NCBI RefSeq assembly: GCF_021117425.1
Contig: NZ_CP088298.1
Location: 1,178,001-1,242,000, forward strand
Source of the DNA: Brevibacterium zhoupengii
Lineage (GTDB): Bacteria > Actinomycetota > Actinomycetes > Actinomycetales > Brevibacteriaceae
Length of the DNA: 64,000 nt
Reading direction: 5' to 3'
Position 1 is the first letter of the stretch; each line of letters begins with the position of its first letter. The position numbers and the translations under genes are program-made. The notes under the pieces are model-generated. The model had not been told where the DNA came from. It was given only the letters and a program-made list of their open reading frames with translations, and did not search any database. This document shows, in pieces, positions 52,844 to 63,506 of the stretch.

Positions 52844-52880
52844 CAGAGGGCATCACACCGCGTTAGTGTGATGCCCTCTG
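52844..52880 (-). terminator. Terminator of the VOC gene
   Basis: CAGAGGGCATCACAC (52844-52858) pairs perfectly with GTGTGATGCCCTCTG (52866-52880), 15 bp with a seven-base loop, about 40 bp downstream of the VOC stop. Confidence 0.75.
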
Positions 52881-52921
52881 GTGTCCGCCGCCGGTCGCCC
52901 GGCAACGTCTGCAACGGTGAC

Positions 52922-53566
52922 TCAGATGGTGACGAGGCCGTTCTTTGCGGTCTCGAAGCTGACCGACATGATGCCGGGGGTGCCGTGAGGTGATGACCAG
53001 TCGATGTGGATCTCCGGGATCGGCTTGGGATCCTGGGTCCCCAGCCAATCGCGCAGTCGGTCACGATCCCCGGCGATCTGCAGGGTATCGATGGCGACGT
53101 CGCCATTGGTCTTGTAGGACGAAGGGTGTTCAGACGAGTCGGCAGCCCACTTGATGAAGAACGGAAGCTGGGGGTCGGCGATGAGCCCCTTGATTCCGAT
53201 CTGCAGCCACTTGAGTTCCAGACCTGATTCTGGGGTGCGGTTTCCGTCGACGGCCTTGCGTTCGAGACGGGTCTCCACTCCGGCGAGGTCATCGACTGAG
53301 ACGCACCAGCCCATCCAGCCGCCGCCGAGCTCGGAACGAGCTCGGACTGCCTGGCCGAAGGGTGTTGACAGCGCGGCCGGGTGCTCCAAGGCTTCGACGA
53401 CTTCGAGGTAATGACCGTTCGCGAGGGGGAAGATCAGATTTCTGGTTCCGAATCGAGGATGCACGCCACCGTCGTAGGGAACCACACCGAGCTTCTCCGA
53501 GATTCTCTCGGCAGTCGCTTTGTACCCGTCTGGTTCGCTGGCGAAGGACACATGATCGAGTTTCAT
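52922..53566 (-). CDS. VOC (glyoxalase-like) domain protein
   Basis: This 214-residue protein starts MKLDHVSFASEPDGYKATAERISEKLGV and continues with GVHPRFGTRNLIFPLANGHYLEVVEAL, the N-terminal half of a vicinal-oxygen-chelate fold. The C-terminal half (GDVAIDTLQIAGDRDRLRDWLG, IHIDWSSPHGTPGIMSVSFETAKNGLVTI) looks like a second module. It resembles the family PF13468 (Glyoxalase-like). Metal-ligand His and Glu candidates (H5, E55) are present. Substrate unknown. It lies divergently from no other gene and appears monocistronic. Confidence 0.82.
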   Translation of the reverse strand: MKLDHVSFASEPDGYKATAERISEKLGVVPYDGGVHPRFGTRNLIFPLANGHYLEVVEALEHPAALSTPFGQAVRARSELGGGWMGWCVSVDDLAGVETRLERKAVDGNRTPESGLELKWLQIGIKGLIADPQLPFFIKWAADSSEHPSSYKTNGDVAIDTLQIAGDRDRLRDWLGTQDPKPIPEIHIDWSSPHGTPGIMSVSFETAKNGLVTI

Positions 53567-53660
53567 GTCTCGACAATCGCATAACCTGGCTCACACTTCT
53601 CATTAGGATCACCTAAGTAATGCGTCCCTCAAGGCGTAGCAGCTGCCAGTCTGAAGAACG

Positions 53661-53698
53661 CAGAGACCGTCCGGACGAAGATGTCCGGACGGTCTCTG
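53661..53698 (-). terminator. Terminator of ppa
   Basis: A 16-bp perfect stem (53661-53676 with 53683-53698) with a six-base loop lies about 47 bp downstream of the ppa stop on the minus strand. Confidence 0.75.
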
Positions 53699-53744
53699 AA
53701 CTCGGGTCGAGGGGATGCTTCACACCACCTCGGCGAGGGTGAAC

Positions 53745-54230
53745 TCAGTGAGACTCTTTGAAGCGCTTGATCGAGGCTTCGACCTCAGCCTCTGCTTCGG
53801 CGCGGCCGACCCAGCTGGAGCCCTTGACGAACTTGCCGGGCTCAAGATCCTTGTAGCGGGTGAAGAAGTGCTCGATCGAATCCAGTGTGAACTGGTCGAC
53901 GTCGCTGATGTCCTGGTAGCTCTCCCAGCGAGGGTCGCCAGCGGTGACGCCGAGGACCTTGTCGTCGCCGCCTGCTTCGTCTTCCATCTTGAACATGCCG
54001 ATGGGGCGCACATCGATGAGGACGCCTGGGAACAGCGGCTCGGGCAGCAGGACGAGCACGTCGAGCGGGTCACCGTCGTTGCCCAGGGTGTCTTCGAAGA
54101 AGCCGTAGTCAGCGGGGTACTGCATCGAGGTGTAGAGGTAGCGGTCGAGCTTGACCCGACCGGTCTCGTGGTCGACCTCGTACTTGTTGCGCGATCCGCG
54201 CGGGATCTCGATTGTGGCCAAGAGTTCCAT
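53745..54230 (-). CDS. ppa: Inorganic diphosphatase
   Basis: This 161-residue family I soluble pyrophosphatase has the active-site stretch [44 protein letters not shown] (metal-binding Asp cluster), preceded by [43 protein letters not shown]. It hydrolyses PPi in the cytosol. AAGGAGC precedes ATG 54230. It is divergent from dacB, as ppa is in Mycobacterium. Confidence 0.96.
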   Translation of the reverse strand: MELLATIEIPRGSRNKYEVDHETGRVKLDRYLYTSMQYPADYGFFEDTLGNDGDPLDVLVLLPEPLFPGVLIDVRPIGMFKMEDEAGGDDKVLGVTAGDPRWESYQDISDVDQFTLDSIEHFFTRYKDLEPGKFVKGSSWVGRAEAEAEVEASIKRFKESH

Positions 54231-54342
54231 AGTGCTCCTTCAAGCTAGGGTTGCATCACTAGAATAGAGCTTACAAGTCCCCACGAACGACAACCACAAC
54301 GGCTACGGCGAGGACGGCAGCAATGAGAACGAGGGCCCGCGC

Positions 54343-55809
54343 TTGAACCCGACCCCGGAGCGGAAGAAGCGGAAACGGTCGAAGAAGGCTGTCGCCGGCA
54401 TCACGGCAGGCAGCCTTGCTGTGCTGCTGGCCGGAGTTGCGGCACTCGACGCCTACGACGTCTTCCCCGAACTCCCGGGAATACTCACCACCGAGCCTGC
54501 CATCGAGGTCCAGGACGTCCCCTCACCCCACGCTCAGGGCAAAGATGTGCCCGCGCCCGCCTCGGCGCTCGATGATTCGGCACCGGTGCCCACAGCGATC
54601 CCTGACAAGGTGGATAAGATCCTCTCCGACTCCAAGGTCAAGGGCTTGGGGATCGAGATCCGCGACGGCCTCAGCGATGACATCCTCTATGCGAAGAACG
54701 AGAACAAACCGCGCACGCCGGCCTCGGTGACGAAGGTCCTCACCGGTTCCGCAGCACTGCTGGCGATCGGCGGCGAGAAGCGACTGTCCACGGCTACGGA
54801 GTTCGATCCGTCGACTGCGACGGTGACTCTGCAGGGCGGCGGTGACTCGCTTCTGGGCGCGGGGGAGTCCCAGCCAGGAGCCGTGAACGGTCACGCCGGA
54901 CTGGCGACGCTGGCCCAGCAGAGCGCGGAGTCTCTGAAGAGCCAGGGCGTCGCCGAGGTGGCCCTTGACCTGGATACGTCCCGGTACTCGGGTAAGGACT
55001 TCAGCCCCGGCTGGGAACGCGTGGACATCGCGAAGGGTGTGATCACCCCCATCCAGCCGCTGATGATCGACACCGGCTACGTCGGCAGCAAGGACAAGGA
55101 GTGGCGCGGGCGCAGCGAACATCCGGCCAAGGACGCCTTCGCCGTGTTCACCAAGGAACTCAAGGCTGCCGGCATCACGGTCACTGAAGATCCGCAGCCT
55201 GCAGAGTCCACCGGCGATGAGGCGAAGACCAGCACTGACGCGAAGCCCACCGAGCTGGCAGAGGTGGAGTCGGCCACGATCTCCGAGATCGTCGAATACG
55301 CCCTCGTACACAGTGACAACGTCGTCGCCGAGGTCCTCGGCAATGAGGTCGCGATCGCTCAGGACCAGCCCGGCAGCCTCGAAGCGGGCCCGCAGGCTGT
55401 GCTCGACGCCCTGTCGGACTCGGTGGACCTGGGTCAGACGCACCTTGAGGACACCTCGGGTCTGTCCTATGACAACCAGATCAGTCCGCATGACCTGACG
55501 ACCATTCTGCAGGCCTCGGTCGTCGCCGATGATTCGCTCTCAGACCTCATCGCCGCGATGCCCGTGGGCGGATTGACCGGTACGCTCACAGACAGATTCA
55601 CCAAGGACAGGAACGCAGCCGGAGCAGTGCACGCGAAGACAGGAACGCTGTCGACCGTGACCTCACTGGCCGGAGGGGTGCTCGATGCCGATGGACGCTA
55701 TCTCGTCTTCACCCTGCAGATCGACGACGTGGACAAGGACAAAATATTGGAAGCCAGGAAGACCGTGGACGACATCGTCGCAGCACTCGCGAATTGCGGC
55801 TGCCAATGA
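54343..55809 (+). CDS. dacB: D-alanyl-D-alanine carboxypeptidase/endopeptidase (PBP4 family)
   Basis: This 488-residue membrane-anchored penicillin-binding protein trims or cleaves peptidoglycan peptides. It has a basic N-terminus and one helix (AVAGITAGSLAVLLAGVAAL). The serine active-site motifs are SVTK (Ser128, Lys131), SDN (Ser324) and KTG (Lys432). No ATG or GTG start is available in frame after the upstream stop, so translation probably begins at TTG 54343 with GAGGG eight bases upstream. The next gene's ATG overlaps this stop codon. Confidence 0.92.
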   Translation: MNPTPERKKRKRSKKAVAGITAGSLAVLLAGVAALDAYDVFPELPGILTTEPAIEVQDVPSPHAQGKDVPAPASALDDSAPVPTAIPDKVDKILSDSKVKGLGIEIRDGLSDDILYAKNENKPRTPASVTKVLTGSAALLAIGGEKRLSTATEFDPSTATVTLQGGGDSLLGAGESQPGAVNGHAGLATLAQQSAESLKSQGVAEVALDLDTSRYSGKDFSPGWERVDIAKGVITPIQPLMIDTGYVGSKDKEWRGRSEHPAKDAFAVFTKELKAAGITVTEDPQPAESTGDEAKTSTDAKPTELAEVESATISEIVEYALVHSDNVVAEVLGNEVAIAQDQPGSLEAGPQAVLDALSDSVDLGQTHLEDTSGLSYDNQISPHDLTTILQASVVADDSLSDLIAAMPVGGLTGTLTDRFTKDRNAAGAVHAKTGTLSTVTSLAGGVLDADGRYLVFTLQIDDVDKDKILEARKTVDDIVAALANCGCQ

Positions 55810-56822
55810 TCGTCGATGAGAAATTCGCCGCCCGCACAGCCCGCGAACTCGTCCCCGCAGCACGTGTGCCCGACACCGATGAACTCGATGAGCTGGTCGC
55901 CGGGCTCAAAGACAACGCGCTCACAGCCCAGGAACTCGTCGTCGACTCCTTCCTCCTCGAACCGGCCCATGCCGATGACGTGCGCACACGCTTGGGCGCC
56001 GGTTCCGTGCTCGTCCTGGATCAGATCGGCTGGATCAAGGCCAACGCCCAGTCGCTCAACGGCATGGTCGACGTAGATTCCCTGCCCGCACCTGTCGGCC
56101 CAGGTGCGGCGAAGGCGGCGGCCGTGGAGTTGGCCGGGGTGCTCTCGCTGTTGTCCACGCGGGTGTTGGGCCAGTTCGATCCGTTCGCTGTGTCCACGGG
56201 CCGGCTGATGTTCGTGGCTCCTGCAGTCCTCATCGCCGAAGAGGCCATGAAGGTCAACCCACGCGATTTCCGCATGTGGGTAGCCCTGCACGAGGCCACA
56301 CACCAGGTGCAGTTCGCGACCGCGCCCTGGCTGCGCGAGCACATGCGTTCTCTGCTCTCTCAGGTCGTGGCGACCCCGCTCAAGGCTCCGGGCATTCGGG
56401 GAATTGCCGATTTGTTCTCCACCGTGGGGCAGATCGTCAAAGGCGATGCGAGCATGGTCGATCTGATCCGCGACGAGGGGATGCGCAGCGCTCTCGACGA
56501 GGCCTCTGCGATCCTCAGCCTCCTCGAAGGCCACGCCGACGTCGTCATGGACGAGGTCGGCATCGAAGTGATCCCCAGTGTCCGGAAGCTGCGCCGCAAG
56601 TTCGAGGCCCGCAGGGATGCCGGGCAGGGCGGATTCCTGTCGAACCTGCTGGGCATGAACCTCAAACTCGCCCAGTACCGTGACGGTGCCACCTTCGTCC
56701 GCGCCATTCGCAAAGAGGTCGGCCAGACCGGCTTCTCCGTCATCTACGACAGCCCGGAGAACCTGCCGAAGAGCGAGGAGATCCACACCCCGAGCCTGTG
56801 GCTGGACCGTGTCCACGGCTGA
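55806..56822 (+). CDS. Zinc-dependent metalloprotease (DUF2342, F420-biosynthesis-associated family)
   Basis: This 338-residue protein has a zinc-binding HEATHQVQF motif (HExxH), a downstream Glu in LLEGHADVVMDEV, and the sequence LGQFDPFAVSTGRLMFVAPAVL. These mark the DUF2342/zincin family found between dacB and tilS in Actinobacteria. Function is not known experimentally to me. ATG 55806 overlaps the dacB stop, and the tilS GTG overlaps this gene by 14 bases. Confidence 0.85.
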   Translation: MIVDEKFAARTARELVPAARVPDTDELDELVAGLKDNALTAQELVVDSFLLEPAHADDVRTRLGAGSVLVLDQIGWIKANAQSLNGMVDVDSLPAPVGPGAAKAAAVELAGVLSLLSTRVLGQFDPFAVSTGRLMFVAPAVLIAEEAMKVNPRDFRMWVALHEATHQVQFATAPWLREHMRSLLSQVVATPLKAPGIRGIADLFSTVGQIVKGDASMVDLIRDEGMRSALDEASAILSLLEGHADVVMDEVGIEVIPSVRKLRRKFEARRDAGQGGFLSNLLGMNLKLAQYRDGATFVRAIRKEVGQTGFSVIYDSPENLPKSEEIHTPSLWLDRVHG

Positions 56823-57840
56823 AGGGCGACCACCTCGGCGGCCGAGTCTCGATCCGGCCAGCGGCACGATCCGCAATTGCGTCCGCGACGCCGTAGCCCA
56901 GGTGGGCGACTCCTCGCAGCAGCCGAGCGTCATCGTCGCAGTCTCCGGCGGAGCCGACTCGATGGCGTTGCTGCACGCCTGCGCCTTCCTCCACCGCCGC
57001 GGGGAGCTGCGCGCGCGTGCCGTGACCGTTGATCACGGGCTCCAGCCCACATCCGCCGAGGTGGCCCGACGGGTGATCTCGATCGCCGAATCCTGGGGTG
57101 TGCCCGCCGAGGTCGCCACCGTCAACGTCGAGGCCGGGGTCGACGGCCTCGAGGGTGCCGCCCGTGATGCCCGCTACCGTGCACTCGAGTCCGCACGGTC
57201 GGCAGGAGGTGCAGATTGGGTGCTGACCGCACACACCCGAAGCGACCAGGCGGAGACGGTGCTGCTGGGGCTCATGCGCGGTTCGGGCACGAGATCCCTG
57301 GCCGGAATGGCTCTGCGCACCGGGCGGGTCCTCCGCCCCCTCCTCGACGTCGACCGAGCGAGCACCCTTGCCTCGTGCCGGGCTCAGAACATCGAGGTCT
57401 GGCACGACCCGATGAACACCGACGACACCTTCGCCAGGGTGCGAGCCCGCAGCTTGCTGGCCTCCCTGGAGACTGATCTGGGTCAGCCCATCACGGCGAA
57501 CCTGGCGCGCACCGCCGAACTGTGCCGCGCCGATGCCGACTGCCTCGACGAACTCGCCGCCTCCGCAGCCGCCGCAGTGCGGGGACGCACCGAGGTGCCG
57601 CTGAGCGAGGTGGCGGGCCTCGACGATGCGCTGGCCTCCCGCGTCCTCCGCGAGTGGCTGATCTCCATGGACGTACCCGCCCAGAGCTTCGGCGCCGCCC
57701 GCATCAGCGAACTGCTCGCCCTGATCCGAGATCCCGGATCACAGGGGCGCACACGCACCCGACTGTCGCTGCCCGGTGACACCGAAGTCATCATCACCGG
57801 TCAGCTCCTGCGTTTTCGACGCGAGGCGAAGGCTGGCTGA
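56809..57840 (+). CDS. tilS: tRNA(Ile)-lysidine synthetase
   Basis: This 343-residue enzyme puts lysidine on C34 of tRNA-Ile(CAU). It has the PP-loop SGGADS (residues 46-51), AVTVDHGLQP, EGAARDARYRALE, VLTAHTRSDQAETVLLGLMRGSG and an N-type-substrate region VLRPLLDVDR. The C-terminal domain is short, as in most Actinobacteria. The start is GTG 56809, within the last codons of the metalloprotease gene. A longer frame reading back to 56680 is unlikely. Confidence 0.92.
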   Translation: MSTAEGRPPRRPSLDPASGTIRNCVRDAVAQVGDSSQQPSVIVAVSGGADSMALLHACAFLHRRGELRARAVTVDHGLQPTSAEVARRVISIAESWGVPAEVATVNVEAGVDGLEGAARDARYRALESARSAGGADWVLTAHTRSDQAETVLLGLMRGSGTRSLAGMALRTGRVLRPLLDVDRASTLASCRAQNIEVWHDPMNTDDTFARVRARSLLASLETDLGQPITANLARTAELCRADADCLDELAASAAAAVRGRTEVPLSEVAGLDDALASRVLREWLISMDVPAQSFGAARISELLALIRDPGSQGRTRTRLSLPGDTEVIITGQLLRFRREAKAG

Positions 57841-57862
57841 CTCCTGACGAAGGCTGACTGAC

Positions 57863-59095
57863 TCAGGCCTCGCCGGTGACCAGCCGACCGGCGGCGGCCA
57901 CGAGGCGACCGTGCTTGAAGACGTCACGATCTGCAGGGCAGTCCATGATCGCCGAGGTGACGGTATCGGCGGTGACCAGCATGAAGTCCGCCGGTGCACC
58001 GATTCCCAGACCGAAGCGGGCATCATCGACCAGTGCCGTTGCGTCCGGTCGGGCACCGGCCATCACCTGTGCTCCACCGCGTGAGGCGATGTCGAGGCAG
58101 GCCTCGATGTCCTCATCCCGGCGGTGCCCATTGGTGAATGCCAGCTGCCAGGTCCGGCGCAGCAGGTCCCCGTCGCCGTAGGGGCTCCAGTAGTCGCGCT
58201 GGCCGTCCTCGCCGAGGCCGAGCGCTACCCGCTGCTCCCGCAGACTGCGCTGAGGAAGGACGCCGCCCTGCGGTGCCACTGTCGTCAGGGAGATGCCTGC
58301 CTCGGCGACCAGCTCGATGATCCGTTCGACCTCAGGCTCGGGATTCGAACTCAGAGCGAAGGCATGGGAGATGGTCACCTGCCCGGCCAAGCCGAGGGCC
58401 TTCGTGCGGTGAGCGATCTCCTCAAAGGTGAAGATGCCCGCGCTGCCGTGCTCATGCAGGTGGATGTCGATGCCCTTGCCGTGCTTCTCCGCCAGGCCGA
58501 AGACGACATCGAGATGTGCCACCGGATCGCGATCGTACTGGAGCGGATCGAGTCCGCCGACCAGATCGGCCCCTTCACTCAGGGCCGCGTCGAGAAGATC
58601 TCTCACACCATTCTCCCGCACGATGCCGGCCTGCGGGAACGCCACGATCTGCGAGTCCAGGACCGTGGCATGATCGGCCAGCGCGTCGCGGACGCCGCTG
58701 AAGCGCTCCAGGCCGCAGTCGGCATCGATCTGAGTGTGCGAACGGATGCGCGTGCCTCCGGAGGCGACGATCTTCGCGATCACGTAGGCGGCCTGGTCGC
58801 GGACGCTGCGCTCGCCGCCGCGCCAGTTCTCTCGGTCGTTCATGATGTAGCCGTGCAGAGTTCCGTCGGCAGTGTGGGGGCGGAAGGTCTGACCCATGCG
58901 GTTCGAATCGAGATGGGCATGGACGTCGCCGAGGCTGGGCAGCAGTGCCCGGCCGGCACCGTCGATGTCTCCCGCCGAGGTGGTCCCTGGGCTGTGCGGT
59001 GTGAACGAGGAGAAGCGTCCGTCCTTGATCTCGACATCGACGGCTTCGGCATCGGCGGTGCGGGGGAAGAGCCGCACATTTCTCAGAATGGTCAT
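57863..59095 (-). CDS. Amidohydrolase, cytosine deaminase-like
   Basis: This 410-residue TIM-barrel protein has the metal-site motifs LGDVHAHLDSNRMGQ (HxH), HLHEHGSAGIFTFEEIA (metal His), ISHAFALSSNP, and a late Asp in GARPDATALVDDARFG. These fit cytosine deaminase/atrazine-chlorohydrolase-like members of subtype III. It likely deaminates a heterocyclic base or related amide. AAGGA precedes ATG 59095. It is divergent from a CynX-type transporter gene with a palindromic operator between, suggesting a shared uptake and breakdown unit. Confidence 0.82.
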   Translation of the reverse strand: MTILRNVRLFPRTADAEAVDVEIKDGRFSSFTPHSPGTTSAGDIDGAGRALLPSLGDVHAHLDSNRMGQTFRPHTADGTLHGYIMNDRENWRGGERSVRDQAAYVIAKIVASGGTRIRSHTQIDADCGLERFSGVRDALADHATVLDSQIVAFPQAGIVRENGVRDLLDAALSEGADLVGGLDPLQYDRDPVAHLDVVFGLAEKHGKGIDIHLHEHGSAGIFTFEEIAHRTKALGLAGQVTISHAFALSSNPEPEVERIIELVAEAGISLTTVAPQGGVLPQRSLREQRVALGLGEDGQRDYWSPYGDGDLLRRTWQLAFTNGHRRDEDIEACLDIASRGGAQVMAGARPDATALVDDARFGLGIGAPADFMLVTADTVTSAIMDCPADRDVFKHGRLVAAAGRLVTGEA

Positions 59096-59154
59096 CATCG
59101 TCCTTCCATATCGGTGGGAACCCTCAGTGTCGGCGGGGACCTTGCTCTTCAAAT

Positions 59155-59162
59155 GGTATACC
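59155..59162. promoter_or_regulatory. GGTATACC palindrome between amidohydrolase and transporter genes
   Basis: GGTATACC is an 8-bp perfect palindrome in the 165-bp divergent promoter region. GntR/FadR-type regulators often bind TGGTATACCA-like sites. No regulator gene is adjacent. Confidence 0.35.
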
Positions 59163-59260
59163 GTATTCTTGCTTGGTCAGACCCGGCTTGGGCGACGATC
59201 CAACGAGTACGGCAGCGGACCCGAAGACCGGGTTCCCCGAGCGTCTGAAAGGATGAGGCA

Positions 59261-60565
59261 ATGACCTCTCAGCCCGAACACAGCCATCGTACGGGGCGGG
59301 GCCTCGACGTACTGGCACTCGCGGCCCTCGTTCTCATCGCCTGCTCCCTGCGTCCGGCCGCCTCGTCGTTGGGCCCCGTCCTCTCCGAGGTCCAAGGCGC
59401 CTTCGCTCTGGCCGAATGGCAGACGGGGCTGCTCACCGCCCTTCCCGGGCTGATCTTTGCGATCTGCGGATTCATCGCCGTGCCGGTGCTCAAGAAGGTC
59501 GGACTCTTCGGATCACTGGTGATGACTTGCGTCCTCATCACCGTGGGCGTCGGTGCCCGGGCGCTCGTCGACGGCTGGCTCAGCTTTGCCGGGCTGACTG
59601 TGGTCGCACTGGCTGGAATGTCCATCGGAAACGTCATCCTGCCCGTCTATGTGAAGACGCGCTTCCCCGACCGCACCAACCTCGGCGCCACCGCATTCAC
59701 CGTCTCCCTGGGACTGGGTGCAATGTTCCCCGCCTTCCTCACCGCCCCCATCACCGGCCATTTCGACAACTGGCGAGTGGGACTCGGCATCTGGGCACTT
59801 GTGCCGGCCTGCGCCCTGGTCACCTGGGTCATCCTCCGGCTCGCGCGATCTGTGCCCAGCCTCGATCGACCCGGTGGGGACACACCTGAAGCGGCCCCAC
59901 CTCGGCGGCACATCTTCACCTCTGCCAAGGCCAGGTACATGGCGATGTTCTTCGGTCTCCAATCGGTCAACGCCTACGTCCAATTCGGGTGGCTGCCGCA
60001 GATCTACCGTGATGCTGGCCTCGACCCGGTGCTTGCCGGACTCATGCTCACGGTCGTCACCCTCGGCGGAATCCCAGGTGGATTCCTCGCCCCGCAGATC
60101 ATCATGCGCAGCATCCTGCCGCGTTTCTTCCTCGTCAGCTTCTCACTCAGCGCCGTGTGCGGCTATCTCGGGCTGCTCCTCATTCCCACCACCATGCCAA
60201 TCCTGTGGGCGATCCTCCTGGGCTACGGCGGCTTCGCCTTTCCTGCCGCGCTCGCCCTCATCACCGGCCGCACCCATGATGTGGCGATCACGGCGCGGAC
60301 CTCGGCCTTCGTGCAGTCGTCGGGCTACGTGCTGGCCGCGATCGGCCCCTTGGCCGTCGGTGGTCTGCTGGGCCTCACCTCTGGATGGGCGGTGCCGCTG
60401 TGGTTCATGGTCGGTGTCTCCACGCTCATGGGCGTGACGGGGTTCCTTGCCGCATCCCCAGGCACGGTCGACGACGAGCTGATCCCGACAGGCACCCACG
60501 GCGGCTCAACGCAGGTTGCCGGAGGCACAACAGGCCGTCGCGGTGGCATGCCGAGGCAGAAGTGA
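59261..60565 (+). CDS. CynX/NimT-family MFS transporter
   Basis: This 434-residue transporter has about twelve membrane segments. Characteristic stretches are LVLIACSLRPAASSLGPVLSEV near the start and LLTALPGLIFAICGFIAVPVLKKVGLFGSL. Also GMSIGNVILPVYVKTRFPDR, MAMFFGLQSVNAYVQFGWLPQIYRDAG and FPAALALITGRT match the CynX/NimT (cyanate/nitroimidazole-type) family. It likely imports or exports the substrate of the divergent amidohydrolase. No good ribosome-binding site beyond AAAGGATGAGG is needed to support ATG 59261. It lies upstream of hpt. Confidence 0.85.
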   Translation: MTSQPEHSHRTGRGLDVLALAALVLIACSLRPAASSLGPVLSEVQGAFALAEWQTGLLTALPGLIFAICGFIAVPVLKKVGLFGSLVMTCVLITVGVGARALVDGWLSFAGLTVVALAGMSIGNVILPVYVKTRFPDRTNLGATAFTVSLGLGAMFPAFLTAPITGHFDNWRVGLGIWALVPACALVTWVILRLARSVPSLDRPGGDTPEAAPPRRHIFTSAKARYMAMFFGLQSVNAYVQFGWLPQIYRDAGLDPVLAGLMLTVVTLGGIPGGFLAPQIIMRSILPRFFLVSFSLSAVCGYLGLLLIPTTMPILWAILLGYGGFAFPAALALITGRTHDVAITARTSAFVQSSGYVLAAIGPLAVGGLLGLTSGWAVPLWFMVGVSTLMGVTGFLAASPGTVDDELIPTGTHGGSTQVAGGTTGRRGGMPRQK

Positions 60566-60612
60566 ATCATAATGGAGACACACCCCACCCCAAGCGAGGA
60601 GAAACGACTGCA

Positions 60613-61164
60613 GTGGACATCAACGATCTCGGCAATGACATCGAAAAAGTGCTTGTCTCGGAAGAACAGATAGCCGCACGACTCGTTGAACTGGCAACCG
60701 CCATCGATGAAGACTACAAGGGCAAGGACATCCTCCTCGTCGGTGTCCTCAAGGGTGCCGTCATGGTCATGGCGGACCTGGCCCGCGCGATCCACTCGCC
60801 GGTCACCATGGACTGGATGGCCGTCTCCTCCTACGGTTCGGGAACAAAATCCTCCGGTGTCGTGCGCATCCTCAAGGACCTCGACACGGATCTTTCGGAT
60901 CGCCATGTGCTCATCGTCGAAGACATCATCGACTCGGGCCTGACCCTGTCCTGGCTGGTCCAGAACCTGCGCTCGCGTGGGGCAGCGACCGTCGAGATCT
61001 GCACGATGCTGCGTAAGCCAGAAGCCGTCAAGGTCGACATCGACGTCAAGTACATCGGCTTCGATGTGCCCAACGAATTCGTCATCGGCTACGGACTCGA
61101 CTATGCGGAGAAGTACCGCAATGTTCCGTTCGTCGCCACGCTGGCTCAGCACGTCTACAGCTGA
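60613..61164 (+). CDS. hpt: Hypoxanthine phosphoribosyltransferase
   Basis: This 183-residue salvage enzyme makes IMP/GMP from purine bases and PRPP. It has VGVLKGAVMVMADLARAI, the PRPP-binding motif HVLIVEDIIDSGLTLSWLV and VKYIGFDVPNEFVIGYGLDYAEKYRNVPFVATL. The start is GTG 60613, with GAGGAG upstream. A CATAAT sequence at 60568-60573 may be its -10. A hairpin follows the stop. Confidence 0.95.
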   Translation: MDINDLGNDIEKVLVSEEQIAARLVELATAIDEDYKGKDILLVGVLKGAVMVMADLARAIHSPVTMDWMAVSSYGSGTKSSGVVRILKDLDTDLSDRHVLIVEDIIDSGLTLSWLVQNLRSRGAATVEICTMLRKPEAVKVDIDVKYIGFDVPNEFVIGYGLDYAEKYRNVPFVATLAQHVYS

Positions 61165-61198
61165 ACCGAACGCATGAGCGTTCCGCGCATTTGCTGAG

Positions 61199-61239
61199 AG
61201 CTCGCTGCACCCGGGAACAAAACCGGGTGCATTCGAGCT
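61199..61239 (+). terminator. Terminator of hpt
   Basis: TGCACCCGG (61206-61214) pairs with CCGGGTGCA (61223-61231). The stem is extended by AGCTCG (61199-61204) with CGAGCT (61234-61239) past small bulges. Confidence 0.65.
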
Positions 61240-61331
61240 ATGTCAGTGCGAGGTATTAGGCTGTGGGGGATGTTCCCAGGCAGCCTCGGTAGCCTGAACA
61301 GGTTGCCCACATCTTTTTCCTGAGAGGACTT

Positions 61332-63505
<2,174 letters not shown>

Positions 63506-63506
<1 letters not shown>

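Noticed and set aside
53603..53616. TTAGG-N4-CCTAA palindrome upstream of the VOC gene, possible IdeR/DtxR iron box
   Set aside because: The IdeR/DtxR site is 19 bp with TTAGG and CCTAA separated by nine bases; here the spacing is four and the centre does not match.
56680..56808. Upstream extension of the tilS reading frame to 56680
   Set aside because: This stretch lies inside the metalloprotease coding sequence in another frame and lacks TilS similarity.
58124..59248. Plus-strand open frame of 374 codons opposite the amidohydrolase gene
   Set aside because: Amidohydrolase metal motifs lie on the minus strand; the plus frame is low-complexity shadow sequence.
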